NCBI GenBank assembly: GCA_039707465.1
Contig: CM077658.1
Location: forward strand, 13,460,074 to 13,524,073
Source: Rhabdophis nuchalis
Taxonomy: Eukaryota > Chordata > Lepidosauria > Squamata > Natricidae
DNA length: 64,000 nucleotides
Direction of reading: 5' to 3'
Within the stretch, counting starts at the first letter, position 1; each line of letters starts with the position of its first letter. Below the pieces are notes generated by a model. The model ran no database searches, was not told where the DNA came from, and saw nothing but the letters and a program-made list of their open reading frames with translations. Of this stretch, positions 20,888 through 31,240 are shown one piece after another. The position numbers were made by a program, and so were the translations under genes.

Positions 20888-22499
20888 AATACCTCGACTG
20901 GTGGTAATCCGAGTCAGGGGGACGGTAAAACTGCCGCCTACGGTAAGGGGCCGGACGGTTCTCCTGCCTTTTGGCAGAAGACGACGGCATCACCTTCTTC
21001 TTCTCCTTATTCTCAACCAACACATGGTCCAGCGGATCCCCGAACAGCTTGCCGCCTACAAAAGGCCTAGATGCCACATAGAATTTGGACTTGTTGTCCA
21101 CTTGCCAGTTCTTGAGCCACAGCAACCGTCTGGACGCCACCGAGGCTGAAAGAGCGCTGGAAGAAAATTTCATTGCATCCAAGGTGGCATCCGCGGAATA
21201 TTGCGAAGCCGCCAGGATCTTACCGATATCACTCAAGGTACGGGTATCACCCGCTGGCGTGCGGGCCTGCAGCTGTTGGAGCCACAGGACGGCGGTCCTA
21301 TTAAAGAACGAGGCGGCGGCCGCCGCCTTAATGGCCCAGGACGACGCCACATACCCCCTGCGCAGGATGTGCTCTGCCTTACGATCCTCCGGCTTCAATT
21401 TGTCCGCCGCGTCTCCGGCCACCACTGTCGCTGAAGAGGAGAGAGCCGCGACCGGCGTGTCCACCTCGGGAACCTGCAAGGCCTGGGAAAAGTCTTTGTC
21501 CATATTATATAGGCGCCTATCATTAGAGCCTGGAGCAGGGAAGGCGCCCGGTTGAGACCACTGACCTTTCACAACCTCCAGAAACATGGGAGGTGCCGGA
21601 ATCTCCTCCTTACCCAGAGGAGTGCGAATGAATATAGCCTGGCTCGGATCCTTCCGACCAGCATTGGATTGGTTCCCCGTGCCCCCGAGCTTCGTGGTGG
21701 ACTTGGCCTTCCCCAGCAGTTGCTTAAACAGGGAAGGTGGGAACAAACCCGCATAGGCGGGTTCCTCCTCCTTATGGGCATCTTCATCCTCTGACAACAC
21801 TATGCCAGTCACCGGTTCCTCGCCCATGCCAGACTTGTCGCTTGCAAGAGAAGGGGAGCCCGGGCACTCGCCCACTTCCATTGGGATAGTAGTAGACGAC
21901 TCAGCCGGTCTGCTGGGGACCGCCCTTGAGGTCAGTGGAGCCAGGAGGGGAGGAGGAGTAAATCGAGCCTGATGCTTCATGCCCGACGAAATACCCTTGG
22001 CAATAGCAGAAGAAACTAGCCTACGAACGGAAGGAGGCAAGTCCTGCAAGTCCTCAAACTCCTCCTCCTCCGAATCATCTCTACGAGGAGACCCTCCACA
22101 AGGGGCCAAGGAGGGATGTGGCACCAGATAGTCTCTAGAAGTGCCCTCCAGCGGGTTGCCCATCACGCCTCTAATAGCCGTGGGCGAAACCGAGGGAGAA
22201 GTCGAGATCTCACTCTGGGACCCGCGCTGACGTGGGGCAGGAGAGGGATCCCTGGAATGGGCCGGGGAGGAGATGCCCGAAGCGGACATGGACTCCATAG
22301 ACTCACGCTCTCTCCGGCGACTCTCGGCCCTGGCTACCTGCTTCTCTAATGCACGCTGCCTCCTCTGTTCATCACGCAACAGGGCTCTGGAGGGACGACT
22401 GTCCGATGTAGACCCTGTGCCAGCAGGAATGGAAGCCATCCTGGGAGGTGGCAGTGGCACATCTTGCGGCTGGGGGATCTCATCCGCCCTAGAAGACAT
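20760..22499 (-). CDS. DIRS Gag-like ORF1 protein
   Basis: 579 residues from Met at 22499. It is probably the RNA-binding structural protein of the element. Layout: Pro-rich start; a charged helical stretch at ~41-66 rich in Arg and Glu (coiled-coil-like); a Ser/Pro-rich linker; an acidic cluster EEEEFEDL at ~144; a second acidic patch at ~236-246; a helical capsid-like part at ~370-490 including RRLLWLKNW (457-465) and GGKLFGDPLD (482-491), a block I recognise from DIRS Gag proteins. The last ~80 residues are Arg/Gly/Tyr-rich (RGRGQF, RPFRGGGG) and would bind RNA. No CCHC zinc knuckle is visible. Plus-strand frames of up to 268 residues opposite this region are shadows. It is same-frame with the recombinase and +1 separated from RT. 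No internal stop. Confidence 0.88.
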   Translation of the reverse strand: MSSRADEIPQPQDVPLPPPRMASIPAGTGSTSDSRPSRALLRDEQRRQRALEKQVARAESRRRERESMESMSASGISSPAHSRDPSPAPRQRGSQSEISTSPSVSPTAIRGVMGNPLEGTSRDYLVPHPSLAPCGGSPRRDDSEEEEFEDLQDLPPSVRRLVSSAIAKGISSGMKHQARFTPPPLLAPLTSRAVPSRPAESSTTIPMEVGECPGSPSLASDKSGMGEEPVTGIVLSEDEDAHKEEEPAYAGLFPPSLFKQLLGKAKSTTKLGGTGNQSNAGRKDPSQAIFIRTPLGKEEIPAPPMFLEVVKGQWSQPGAFPAPGSNDRRLYNMDKDFSQALQVPEVDTPVAALSSSATVVAGDAADKLKPEDRKAEHILRRGYVASSWAIKAAAAASFFNRTAVLWLQQLQARTPAGDTRTLSDIGKILAASQYSADATLDAMKFSSSALSASVASRRLLWLKNWQVDNKSKFYVASRPFVGGKLFGDPLDHVLVENKEKKKVMPSSSAKRQENRPAPYRRRQFYRPPDSDYHQSRYYGSRGDRFQFRSSFQDRGRGQFHSRRPFRGGGGRPFCRGRQT

Positions 22500-23364
22500 G
22501 ACTCAGCAGGCAGAACAGACTGCAGCAGTGAAATGGTGAAATTTGCAAGAAAATATTAGTCAAAATTCACTTAACGACCAAACCTCACTTAGCGTCGGAA
22601 TTTTTTTTTTTTTTTTTTTTTTACTTTGTACGTCAGAACAGTCTTATCCACAACTTGAGACCATATACGACCTTATAGAATGTCCAAAGATCAGCCGGAG
22701 AGCCCAGGAACAGTCTTCGTCCAAATGAAAAGTCTAAGGGCTTGGCTGAGGTAAACTTCAGCAAAGGCCAGACGTACAAAATGGCGTCCGCCACGAGGCG
22801 ACCGGAAAATGGCCGCCAAGCGCGCCAAATGGGCCCGGGCAACTCCTGCGGTGTCCTTCGAGGCTGCACGCACGCCTCCGCCGCTCACACACCCTCCGAT
22901 CGGCTGCAACAGCCGGAGGGGCCAGGCCACCTATAGAAGGTGCGGCGCGCTACAGAGGGAAATAAGGGGGGGGAGGGGGGGCGCGATCAGCGGCGTCCTG
23001 AAAGAGGCGCGGGAGAAGGCCTCAACCGCTCCGGCCTACTGCCACCTCCGGAGGGCCGCCCGATTAATCGGACGCCCTACGCCAGCCCCGCGGCCCCAAG
23101 GATAACGAAGAACTCACCCCCGGAGTCTGGAGGCCCGTAAGGCCTTGAAGGCAGAGGCCCGGAGGCCCCGCAGTCCCTCGGCGAAGACGGCTGCGGCCCG
23201 CAGCGGCCTTGGCGGCAGCGCTCAATCAAACGTTTAATTTGTTAAATTTTAAAATTGCCAATCATCCAAATTGATCCAGACTCAGTAAAAACACTTCAGA
23301 TAGTAATTTTGCCAATGAATCTCACAAGAGAAATTTTCCTCAGCCGTTCGGACCAGTAGACTGA
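22500..23364 (-). promoter_or_regulatory. DIRS 5' non-coding region (probable promoter/leader)
   Basis: This ~865 bp lies between the right ITR and the Gag start. It holds a poly-T run (22601..22622 on the plus strand) and a very GC/CpG-rich block (about 22780..23220). The block includes G-runs at ~22965..22981 and is followed by AT-rich sequence towards the ITR. CpG density and position make it the likely promoter, but no TATA box or start site can be defended. It also carries a piece resembling a host squamate repeat at 22560..22600. Confidence 0.5.
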
Positions 23365-23480
23365 GAAAGGAATGGGGAAGAAGGAGGAGGCGTGGCCTAA
23401 TTAAGTTTCTCAGTCTAATGGACCAATAGGCATTGAGGATTTCCCTGTCGTGATGCCTCCCACTCCCCATCGCCGAGAAC
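23365..23480. repeat. DIRS right inverted terminal repeat (5' end of element)
   Basis: Reverse complement of 17500..17614 with few differences. Within it, TAGACTGAGAAA (from ~23357) and TTTCTCAGTCTA (from ~23406) form a smaller hairpin ~40 bp apart. It is directly followed by CTTCC/CTTT repeats. Confidence 0.92.
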
Positions 23481-23505
23481 CTTCCTTCCTTCCTTTCTTT
23501 TTTTT

Positions 23506-23569
<64 letters not shown>

Positions 23570-23574
23570 TTTTC
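23481..23574. repeat. (CTTT)n microsatellite abutting the DIRS right end
   Basis: CTTCC units and then about 18 CTTT units start exactly at the element boundary. No matching tract lies at the left boundary (AAAAAAATAGAAAT). Either the insertion landed at the edge of the tract, or the tract grew there later. Confidence 0.93.
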
Positions 23575-25473
23575 TAGATTAAGGATTTTAAAGAAAATCA
23601 AATATTTCCATTCATACCAGCAGACTGGCTGACTCAGATTGGACTAAGCTGGAAAGACAACACAATAATGCAGGCAGATGTGTTGATTTACACGCGAGTG
23701 AGGTTTCAGCTACAGATTACAGAAACATAGACATAACAATATATAACACTTGACATTTTTTATCAGCCACTAAGTTACTTGGTTGACTGTGAACTAGTCA
23801 CTGTGTGAACCAAAAACTTGAACAAAATAAGAATAGACATTGAAATGTGGCCAAAGAAGTCCTATCATGAAAATTAAAACAAGCCAAATCATTTTAATAG
23901 AGAAGATTGAGATGGAATATGATCCACTAGGTCATACCATACCCTCTCACACCACACCATATCATTCTTCTATGAATGACACAAATATTTATGTTTTGCT
24001 ATAAGTCAGAATTGACTTGCATGAGCTTAATTATAGAATAGGTTGTTTTGGTTAACATTAGAAATGAGTTGTGAACGATACTAGAAGTTAAATGAAAACA
24101 ATGTGAATAAGTGGAACGTTTTCCTTTATTAGAGATATTTAAGGGCAGAAATAAATGGAATGGATTGTTATTTTGAAAAAGAAACACTGATGTAAACCCA
24201 GCAATGAGTAGAATTTTCATTTGCTCTATTACTTATTTACATATGGAAATAAAGTGCATCTCTAAACCAGACACAAATACAAGCACACTAACATTAATCA
24301 TTATCTAAGGATAACATTTTCCCTACAGGGTTTAGATTTTTTTCAAAGGACAACTTTCGACAGAATGAATTTGATCCATTCAAAAAGATAATCTCAAAAT
24401 GCGGAAGACATAAAGCAGCCAAGAAAATCAATTATTTACAAAAAGTTTCATCTTGAAATATTAAACGTCACCAAAATTATGTATTCCCAAGCAATTATTT
24501 GAAAGAGGTCTATTTAAATATTTAAAGTATATTAAAAGAAGAAGAAGAAGAAGTAACAGTGTAGACTAGAAGGGGGAAAAAGCATTATAGAGACAAAGAT
24601 ATGCAGCAATCAATGGGAGTGCACTTTTCTAAATGCAGCGGGGCTTATTTTCAGACACTATTTTTAAGATCAAGATGCAAGTCAGATATGTTGTCACTTA
24701 CTTCTTGTTTCAAATTATTGCTAAAGGGGAGGAGGATTCATTTCCATACTGCTTTATATAAGAGCTTCTGTTCAATCCCTATTTTGATTGAATGTCATGT
24801 TTTCGTATATATGAGAGAGAGAAAAAACACTTAGTGTTCAGATAGAAGCCTCAAACCTAAATAGCACAAGCCAAGTGCACAGTTGGAACACTTTAGTCAA
24901 ATGCTGCTGAATAACTTTTTCTTTATCACACAGGAACTTAGTATGGCCTTGGGATGAAATACTAATTAATTGCCATCAGAAAGCTGCCATTAATCAGCTC
25001 CATTTTAGCGTACATTTTGGCTGACATTTAAATTATAAATTATACCCGGATAATCTTAACGCTTACAAATTACCTCTTTAGAAAAGCCACAGAGTAAATA
25101 GAATAAGCACAATGGCACTCTTATTACTCTCCTGTTTAGAAGCTATACAGTACTTTGGAGAACGGAGTATCTTTTTAGGTTATTTAAATCTACAAAAGTC
25201 CTGGAACCAAACTTCGTTGGGGAAAAAAGTCAAAGCCATTTTTATTTTCCTTCATTTCAGTTTGTGATGCTCATACATTTTCCCAAACTAGGTTCAAAAA
25301 ATAGCACCAGGAGCTCATGGTGGACAAGGGGAATTGACGACCAAACACAACCTAAGGAAAATGTGTGAAAAACAGGTGGAGGGATGGAGAGAGACAGAGA
25401 GATGCAGTAATTGCTTTCCAGACAAAAACCAGTTAGAGAGACCAACCTGTGAAAAGACTAAGGAAGATGTGAG
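23575..25473. other. No gene seen; part may be conserved non-coding
   Basis: AT-rich with few repeats and a short AAG tract near 24538. The stretch ~24950..25130 has homeodomain-site-like TAATTA and ATTAATC words and no repeat signature. Only alignment could tell whether it is constrained. Confidence 0.35.
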
Positions 25474-25481
25474 GTCACCAC

Positions 25482-25741
25482 CAGGTGTGGGCTTCAAAAA
25501 TTTCAGCAACAGGTTGGCAATGGTGGGTGTGACCTAGTCAGCCTCCTTCACCTTCCCCAGGCTCCAGAGGCTTTCCTCGAGGCTTTCTGGGAGGGTGAAA
25601 ACTGCTTCCCCCAGCCTCCAGAGGCCCATTTCCAGCTTTCCAAAACTTGGGGGGAAGGGCATTTGGAGGTTCTCCAAACCAGCCATAATGTTAGCTACAG
25701 GTTCTCCTGAACCTGGGTAAACCCACAACAGCCCACCCCTG
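25482..25741. mobile_element. hAT-like non-autonomous element
   Basis: Ends CAGGTGTGGGCTTC and CAGCCCACCCCTG form an imperfect inverted pair. The flanks GTCACCAC (25474..25481) and GTCAAGAC (25742..25749) match at 6 of 8. The 260-bp interior differs from the 8235 type, so this is a second subfamily. Confidence 0.65.
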
Positions 25742-25749
25742 GTCAAGAC

Positions 25750-27569
25750 CCAAGTCAAGATAGGGGGGAGGGGGAAGCAACAATTGCATTAGGAGATGGG
25801 ATCATTGTTTTAAAAGGAGCTAATTCAGGCAACAGGATAATTTCCTTGGGGAAAGTGTGACGCAGTCCCATTATTGGATGACTTCCAAAGGAAGTGCAAC
25901 CCTCTCTCCAAATGTTTGAAGGGCTGCCAAGGTTTTCTGAGCCAATACATTTGGAACACCATGCACATGTATGGAGAGAAATTGAACTCTTCCTAGGGTG
26001 GGGGAAAACATTTCTATCATTTTCTGTTTTTCATCTGGGCGTAAATGTTATATCTCAGAATCCCGTGCCCATTTTAAAGCATTTTCCTAACGAAGACTGC
26101 TAGGGAGGGTGTGTTCAGTAGGATCTAATGAGCCGCCTACAGATTCCCCCAAAAGCAACAGCAGATGTAGGAATCCATTTATCTTCAAGAGAATCAATAA
26201 TGTTATTTGCTATCCTGCTCTAAACATTTGTCTCCGTTATGCTTGTCTGCTCTACTCTTTCCAAATCGGTCAATGCAAGTGGACCTGATTGGAAATGGTG
26301 AGAACTTAAGGGGTTCTATCAATTATGGAAATTCCAAGTCAAGATTCTCTAATGGTTTCCAGTATGTGAAGAAGAGCCAGTTGGACTCATGAAGTCATCA
26401 GCATGAAATACTGAGATCTTTTATTTCTTCATTCAATTTCTATAGCCGCCCATTTCAATCCAATTGACTCTAAGTCAATAAGAGTCCATAGGGTGTGTCA
26501 GGACAACTCAAGGTTTAGGTTTTGGAATAGAGTTGGAGGAGATTGGCGTAGCTCAGTTTGTGCTATCAACAAGTAAAGATAAACCTTTTTCTGGGTGATG
26601 TGAACTTTACAAATATAGTATGCAAAACAGTCCTGGAAACTTCAATAACAAATTGGCAAGGCGCTTTTTTATTTCCTTATCAGTTGGGGTAAAATTTAGC
26701 TTTCCTGAAAGAGAATGAGTTGATTTCCTCTTCAGGACCAATTTTGAAGTGCCCCTTAGAGGCAAAATATTAATCCACAGCCACAATGTCATGATAAGTA
26801 TGGTACAGCAAGACAGCAGCACATGTTCTCAAACCAGCAGTAGTTTACAATACTTTACAATACTTTACACACTTCCACTTTTAAAAAAAAAAAATGAAGA
26901 CAGCCTGTGGGTACCAATAACTGAATCTAGATCATCTGTTCCCATTCTAATTCTACTTAAAATACATCTATTTTTAAAATAAACTATTATTATCATTGTC
27001 ATCATGTGCAAGGTTTTTTTTTAAGGACAGAAAAAGGTGTCACAATGAAATCCTGGCAAATAATCAGACCTGGCACACTAAATTTAAGTTCACACTTAAA
27101 GCATTATGTTCATTAATTTCTAGCCATTCCTAACCATGTCCAGGGAGAAATGCAGTCAGCCAAGAAAATTCTTTATTCTTCCATCTAAAAGCAGTCGAAC
27201 AGACTCAGACTTATGCAGAATGGAACAATTCCAAATCATTGCCAGACAATTAAATTCAAAATTGCACCTGGCCACAAAATATGTGTTTTTCTTGAAGTTT
27301 ATATTGTTTATCCTGTAAGGAAGAGTTTACCTATTCTGAAAAAAAGCCTTTTTGTTTAGGATGCTTTGAAGATTTTTGATATTATTGTTTCTGTTTGGTA
27401 ATGAGCCAAATTATTTTAGTGAGGAGGTTGTGTAGGTACCTTATTCTGTGTACAAATATGTGTCTGTTTTCCTTCAAATAAGACTTTCATTTAAACACAC
27501 AGCTCTGCATACAAATACATGCACACAAGCATGGAACTCACTGGCTAATATCTACTCGCTAATTTAAAT
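25750..27569. other. No gene seen
   Basis: Mostly AT-rich, unassigned. A LINE-tail-like piece ('catttcaatttctatagccgccc'-like wording) is near 26425..26455. The frames are short and motif-free. Confidence 0.4.
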
Positions 27570-27577
27570 CTCTAGTA

Positions 27578-27983
27578 CAGGGATGAAATGCTACAGAATT
27601 TTTTTACTACTGCTCAGCTGTGCGACAATCAGCTGTGCCTGACAGTCTGCGAGGTTCCTGCTTGTTGCAGGAAGTCCAGTTGCTTTTGCATTGTGTGTGA
27701 GTCAGTTGCATAGCTTCTGTGTTATTTTTGTGTAAAGTGTAATAGTTTGTTTTTGAGCTCTCTGTGACTCTGTGAGGTTCTTGCTTGTTGCTGGGGACAT
27801 TTTATGTGAAGTCCAGCTGCTTTTACATTGTGTGTTAGTCAGTTGTGCAGCTATGCCCACCCAGTCACATGACCACCAAGCCACACCCACTCAGTCACAT
27901 GACCATGAAGCCATGCCAACCAAGCCACACCCAACAAGTCACGCCCGCAGAACCAGTAGCAAATTTTTTACATTTCACCACTG
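27578..27983. mobile_element. hAT-like non-autonomous element with perfect 8-bp target duplication
   Basis: The left end is CAGGGATGAAATGC and the right end is CATTTCACCACTG. They are flanked by identical CTCTAGTA at 27570..27577 and 27984..27991. The 406-bp interior has a duplicated ~115-bp block (the 'gaggttcctgcttgttg' region and the 'gaggttcttgcttgttg' region) and 'ccaagccacacccac' repeats. No transposase. Confidence 0.85.
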
Positions 27984-28174
27984 CTCTAGTATCATTATTT
28001 TAAAAAGTGTACTGATTATCTGTGTATTACCATCAACTACAATTTTATTCTGTATAAGGTTGTGTGATTTTTGGCTTCAGAGATTCATTTTGATGGGATT
28101 GTTCTGATTTGATTTGCCAAATCAGATCAAAAATTAAGAATCATGTATAGGGAATCATTTTTTCCCCTAGCCTA

Positions 28175-28655
28175 GTTGGTATGCAAGGCAGCCATTCAGG
28201 GAGTCATGCCCAGTTTTAATGACCTTTTTTGCTATCCCATCAATCACTGCAGTTGTTGAGTGAATCATCTGGTTATTAAGCGAATCTGTCTACCCCCCTT
28301 AATTTTGCCTGTTTGAAGCTGGCTGAGGAGGTTATAAATTATTGGGTGACATTGGGATGCTGCGACCATTGTAAACACATGTTGATTGGCAAGCCCCTGA
28401 ATTTTGATCACATGACCATGGGTTGCCGAGACAGTCATAAGTACAAGGATCAGCCATAAGTCTCTTTTTTCAGTGCCATTGTCACTTTACAGCAGGGGTC
28501 TCCAACCTTTGCAACTTTAAGTCTGAAGGACTTCAACTCCCAGAATTCTCCAGCCAGCAAAGCTGGCTGGAGAAGTCTGAGAGCTGAAGTCCTTCAGACT
28601 TAAAGTTGCAAAGGTTGGAGACCCCTGCTTTAAACAATTTCTTGTAAATTGGAAA
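28175..28655. repeat. Squamate-type interspersed repeat split by a MITE
   Basis: Landmarks are 'ttgttgagtgaatcatctgg', 'attaagcgaatctg', 'ttttgatcacatgaccatgg' and 'agtcataagtacaagg'. I recall this as a common reptile repeat. The text runs into the MITE at 28493 and resumes at 28628 with CTTTAAACAATTTCTTGTAA. A related inverted fragment is at ~31005..31240. Confidence 0.55.
28493..28627. mobile_element. Palindromic hAT-like MITE
   Basis: Near-perfect 135-bp palindrome from CAGGGGTCTCCAACC to GGTTGGAGACCCCTG. Its arms contain 'ctgaaggacttcaactcc' and its inverse. Flanks CTTTACAG (28485..28492) and CTTTAAAC (28628..28635) agree at 6 of 8, an eroded 8-bp duplication. Confidence 0.85.
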
Positions 28656-28789
28656 CTATCTCAACCTCTCAGTATTTAAGCATCCAGTACTTGATCCTGA
28701 GGCCAAGACTGTTTTTTTAAAAACATCTTTGTATCCAAATAATAAATCATTCTAGTTCTTTGTTGTACTGATGCAAAGGGGAGTAAGAT

Positions 28790-29126
28790 AAAGGTAAAGG
28801 TTCCCCTCACACATACGTGCTAGTCATTCCCGATTCATCTCCATTTCAAAGGCGAAGAGCCAGTGCTGTCCGAAGATGTCTCCATGGTCATGTGGCTGGC
28901 ATGACTAAATGCTGAAGGCACACGGAACGCTGTTACCTTCCCACCAAAGATGGTCCCTATTTTTCTACTTGCATTTTTACATGTTTTCGAACTGCTAGGT
29001 TAGCAGAAGCTGGGACAAGTAACGGGAGCTCATTCCGTTACATGGCACTAGGGATTCGAACCGCTGAACTGCCAACCTTTCTGACCGGTAAGCTCAGGGT
29101 CTTAGCCACTGAGCCACTGCGTTCCT
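28790..29126 (-). repeat. tRNA-derived SINE, near full length
   Basis: Reverse complement of the 1957 family. It starts here with the tail AAGGTAAAGG and runs through 'ctagtcattcccgattcat', 'ccgaagatgtctccatggtc' and 'cttgcatttttacatg'. It ends in a B-box-like GGGATTCGAACCG and an A-box-like complement CTTAGCCACTGAGCCACTGC. Confidence 0.88.
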
Positions 29127-29984
29127 AGCCACCTGCAAAGGGGAATAGAGAATGGTGACTGAAACTGAAAAAACTGATCCCACATAAAAAAAACTAATAA
29201 TGGTTTCAGGCTGTTTATTTAAATTCAAATATGAGGGTATTTTCAGTGCCAATCAAACCCTTGCAAGAGCTGACAATAACTATAAAAATATGTAACAGGG
29301 ATCACTGTTTTGGACACGAGATCTCTGAATTTCCTCAATTATCTCTTTTCTGGAAAATACATTGAAGGTGGGGGTAATGGTGGTGAGAATCTCTTACTCA
29401 AACTTATGGAATCTTGCTAATGAAAAAACCCAGATGACAAAATCCTAAATTTACTTTGGAGAATAAAGCATGTCTGGAAATTTCATAGGATACTGCTGTT
29501 AAATAACAAGTATGAGACATAATTCTTTTAAATACTATGAAAAAGGCTGCTGTTCTCTGGACAATCCCTAGACAACAACAATCAATCAGGCTTAGAAGGT
29601 TATTTTCCAAAGCCGGAGGACTACAGAAAATGAAAAGGATTATCTAAAAAGAAAAATTGGCCTTTCGCAACAACATATTGTTGCAAGTAAACATATATTG
29701 CACGTTGCAAACGACATGAAAATCTTGCTGTCTAGGGCAGTTTCCATGTCTGTTTATCAAGGCATTTGAAAGTTATTATTTTGTACAAATGAAGACACGA
29801 TTTATCAAATTATGGGATACAGATTAAGAATCAGGGAGAACTATGTGTTTCTTCACCCATCCTTTCCTACCTTTAATGGAGCTGATAATCAAAGTTTAAA
29901 CTGTAGATGGGAGGAGAGAAAGACCTAAAGTATAGAGAAGCAACATCTAACAGCATATTCCACATACAGCAGATCAACAGATTA
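29127..29984. other. No gene seen
   Basis: AT-rich, no repeat recognised. Confidence 0.4.
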
Positions 29985-30097
29985 ACAGAGTTGGAAGGTC
30001 ATCTAATTCAATCCTCCACCAAGCAGGAGACCCTACACCATTTCTGACAAATGGCAGTCCAGTCTCTTCTGGAAAGCTTCCAGGGATGAAGCTCTGT
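29985..30097 (-). mobile_element. CR1 LINE 3' UTR fragment
   Basis: Contains 'acagagttggaaggtcatct' and 'aagcaggagaccctacacc', the inverse of the CR1 3' end wording. It runs into a (TCC)n-(TCT)n tract at 30100..30156. Confidence 0.7.
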
Positions 30098-30099
30098 GT

Positions 30100-30156
30100 G
30101 CTTCCTCCTCCTCCTCCTCCTCCTCCTCCTCCTCCTCCTCTTCTTCTTCTTCTTCT
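30100..30156. repeat. (TCC)n-(TCT)n microsatellite
   Basis: About 13 TCC units followed by 5 TCT units. Confidence 0.95.
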
Positions 30157-30537
30157 AACTACACTCAGTTCAGCATTGTTGTGACAGGAGATGGGGGCTG
30201 TGGGAATGTACGCTCAATGAATATCATACTTTGTTGGTCCTGCCAAAGACACCCTTTTAGCACCACTTAGTGTAACGGTGTTGCTGGTTCTGTAATGTAA
30301 CATGATGTCAGGTTCCCTGACATGTTTTAAATTAAAACCAAGCAGGAGTCATTCTGCACACCAAGTCCCTACAGTGTTAATGAGCCACATCTTGTTCTTG
30401 AAATCTAATTGTCTCAAGAACAAAACAGTGGCATTCATTCAGAAAGGTTTATATGAACCAATTGCCACCTGTGCAGCTGCTAAATGAGACAGGTGTTGAC
30501 CTTCAGATCGGCACCAGAAGTAATTTGCTTACAAAGG

Positions 30538-30655
30538 GATGCGGTGGCTCAGTGGCTAAGACACTGAGCTTGTCAATCAGAGAGGTTGACAGTTCAGTGG
30601 TTCAAATACCTAGCCCCACGTAAGGGAGTGAGCTCCCATTACTTGTCCCACATCA
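30538..30655 (+). repeat. SINE head, 3'-truncated
   Basis: Starts GATGCGGTGGCTCAGTGG, with a B-box-like GTGGTTCAAATACC, and stops at 'cccattacttgtcccacat'. This is the 1957 family without its body. Confidence 0.8.
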
Positions 30656-31004
30656 AACACACGCGCATGCACAGTGCAGCCACGAGCAAAGTGGCAGTAG
30701 TGACTGCCGGAACCCACCATTGAATCAGCAGTAACATGAACAAAATTGTAACCTGTCACAAATTGCACAACCAAGACTGAAGTTGTAGCCTGGAAAATAC
30801 GCATAGCATTCTTGATCATTTTGATAGGCTGGAGGTGCTAAACTATGATGGTGCTCCAACAGTCATTTATTTTCATCAAATGTTAGCGCTGAGCCTGATC
30901 TAAGCCTTCCAGTTGATTATGACATTCAGTTAGATTTCTTCAAAACTTTGAACAGAGTGATCTTCATGACTATTTAGGAGTGGCAACCCCAATTCCAGAA
31001 CATG

Positions 31005-31240
31005 TACTCCTTTGTTTAATGACTGCCTCGAACAGTCACCATTCACAATGCCATCCATGATTTTAAAAAAGTAATTTTGCAACCGAGCCACACATTTATG
31101 ACTTTTACAGCTTTGTCCAGCAAAGGAAAGATGAAGTAACCTCATAAGTACACTTGCAATTTCTCTACAGCAACCTTTTTTTTCCTTAACGGTCACAGTT
31201 GCAGATCCCAATTGTGGTCGCTAAAGAAGGACTGCCTGCA
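31005..31240 (-). repeat. Diverged copy of the 28175-type repeat
   Basis: Read inverted, it keeps 'ttaacggtcacagttgcag' and 'ccaattgtggtcgctaaag' near its end. Strongly diverged, so the assignment is tentative. Confidence 0.4.

Larger units (their letters stand above)
17474..23480 (-). mobile_element. DIRS-type tyrosine-recombinase retrotransposon, apparently complete
   Basis: An element of about 6.0 kb with 5'-to-3' order on the minus strand: right inverted repeat, 5' non-coding region, Gag-like ORF, RT/RNase H ORF, tyrosine recombinase ORF, internal complementary region, left inverted repeat. No LTRs, no integrase and no aspartic protease are seen, as expected for DIRS1-like elements. These elements are thought to replicate through a circular DNA that the recombinase inserts without target duplication, and none is visible here. 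Unlike its AT-rich surroundings, the element is GC- and CpG-rich. All three frames are open over full family length, so it is plausibly young. Whether it is transcribed cannot be seen. Confidence 0.93.

Noticed and set aside
20264..21555. Plus-strand open frames of 268, 156 and 127 residues opposite the DIRS ORFs
   Set aside because: They lie antisense to intact RT and Gag frames in GC-rich DNA, where long antisense frames are expected. No domain or start context supports them.
30100..30156. CRISPR-like or regularly spaced repeat arrays here and in other tandem tracts
   Set aside because: The repeats are contiguous microsatellites with no unique spacers, and the genome is eukaryotic.
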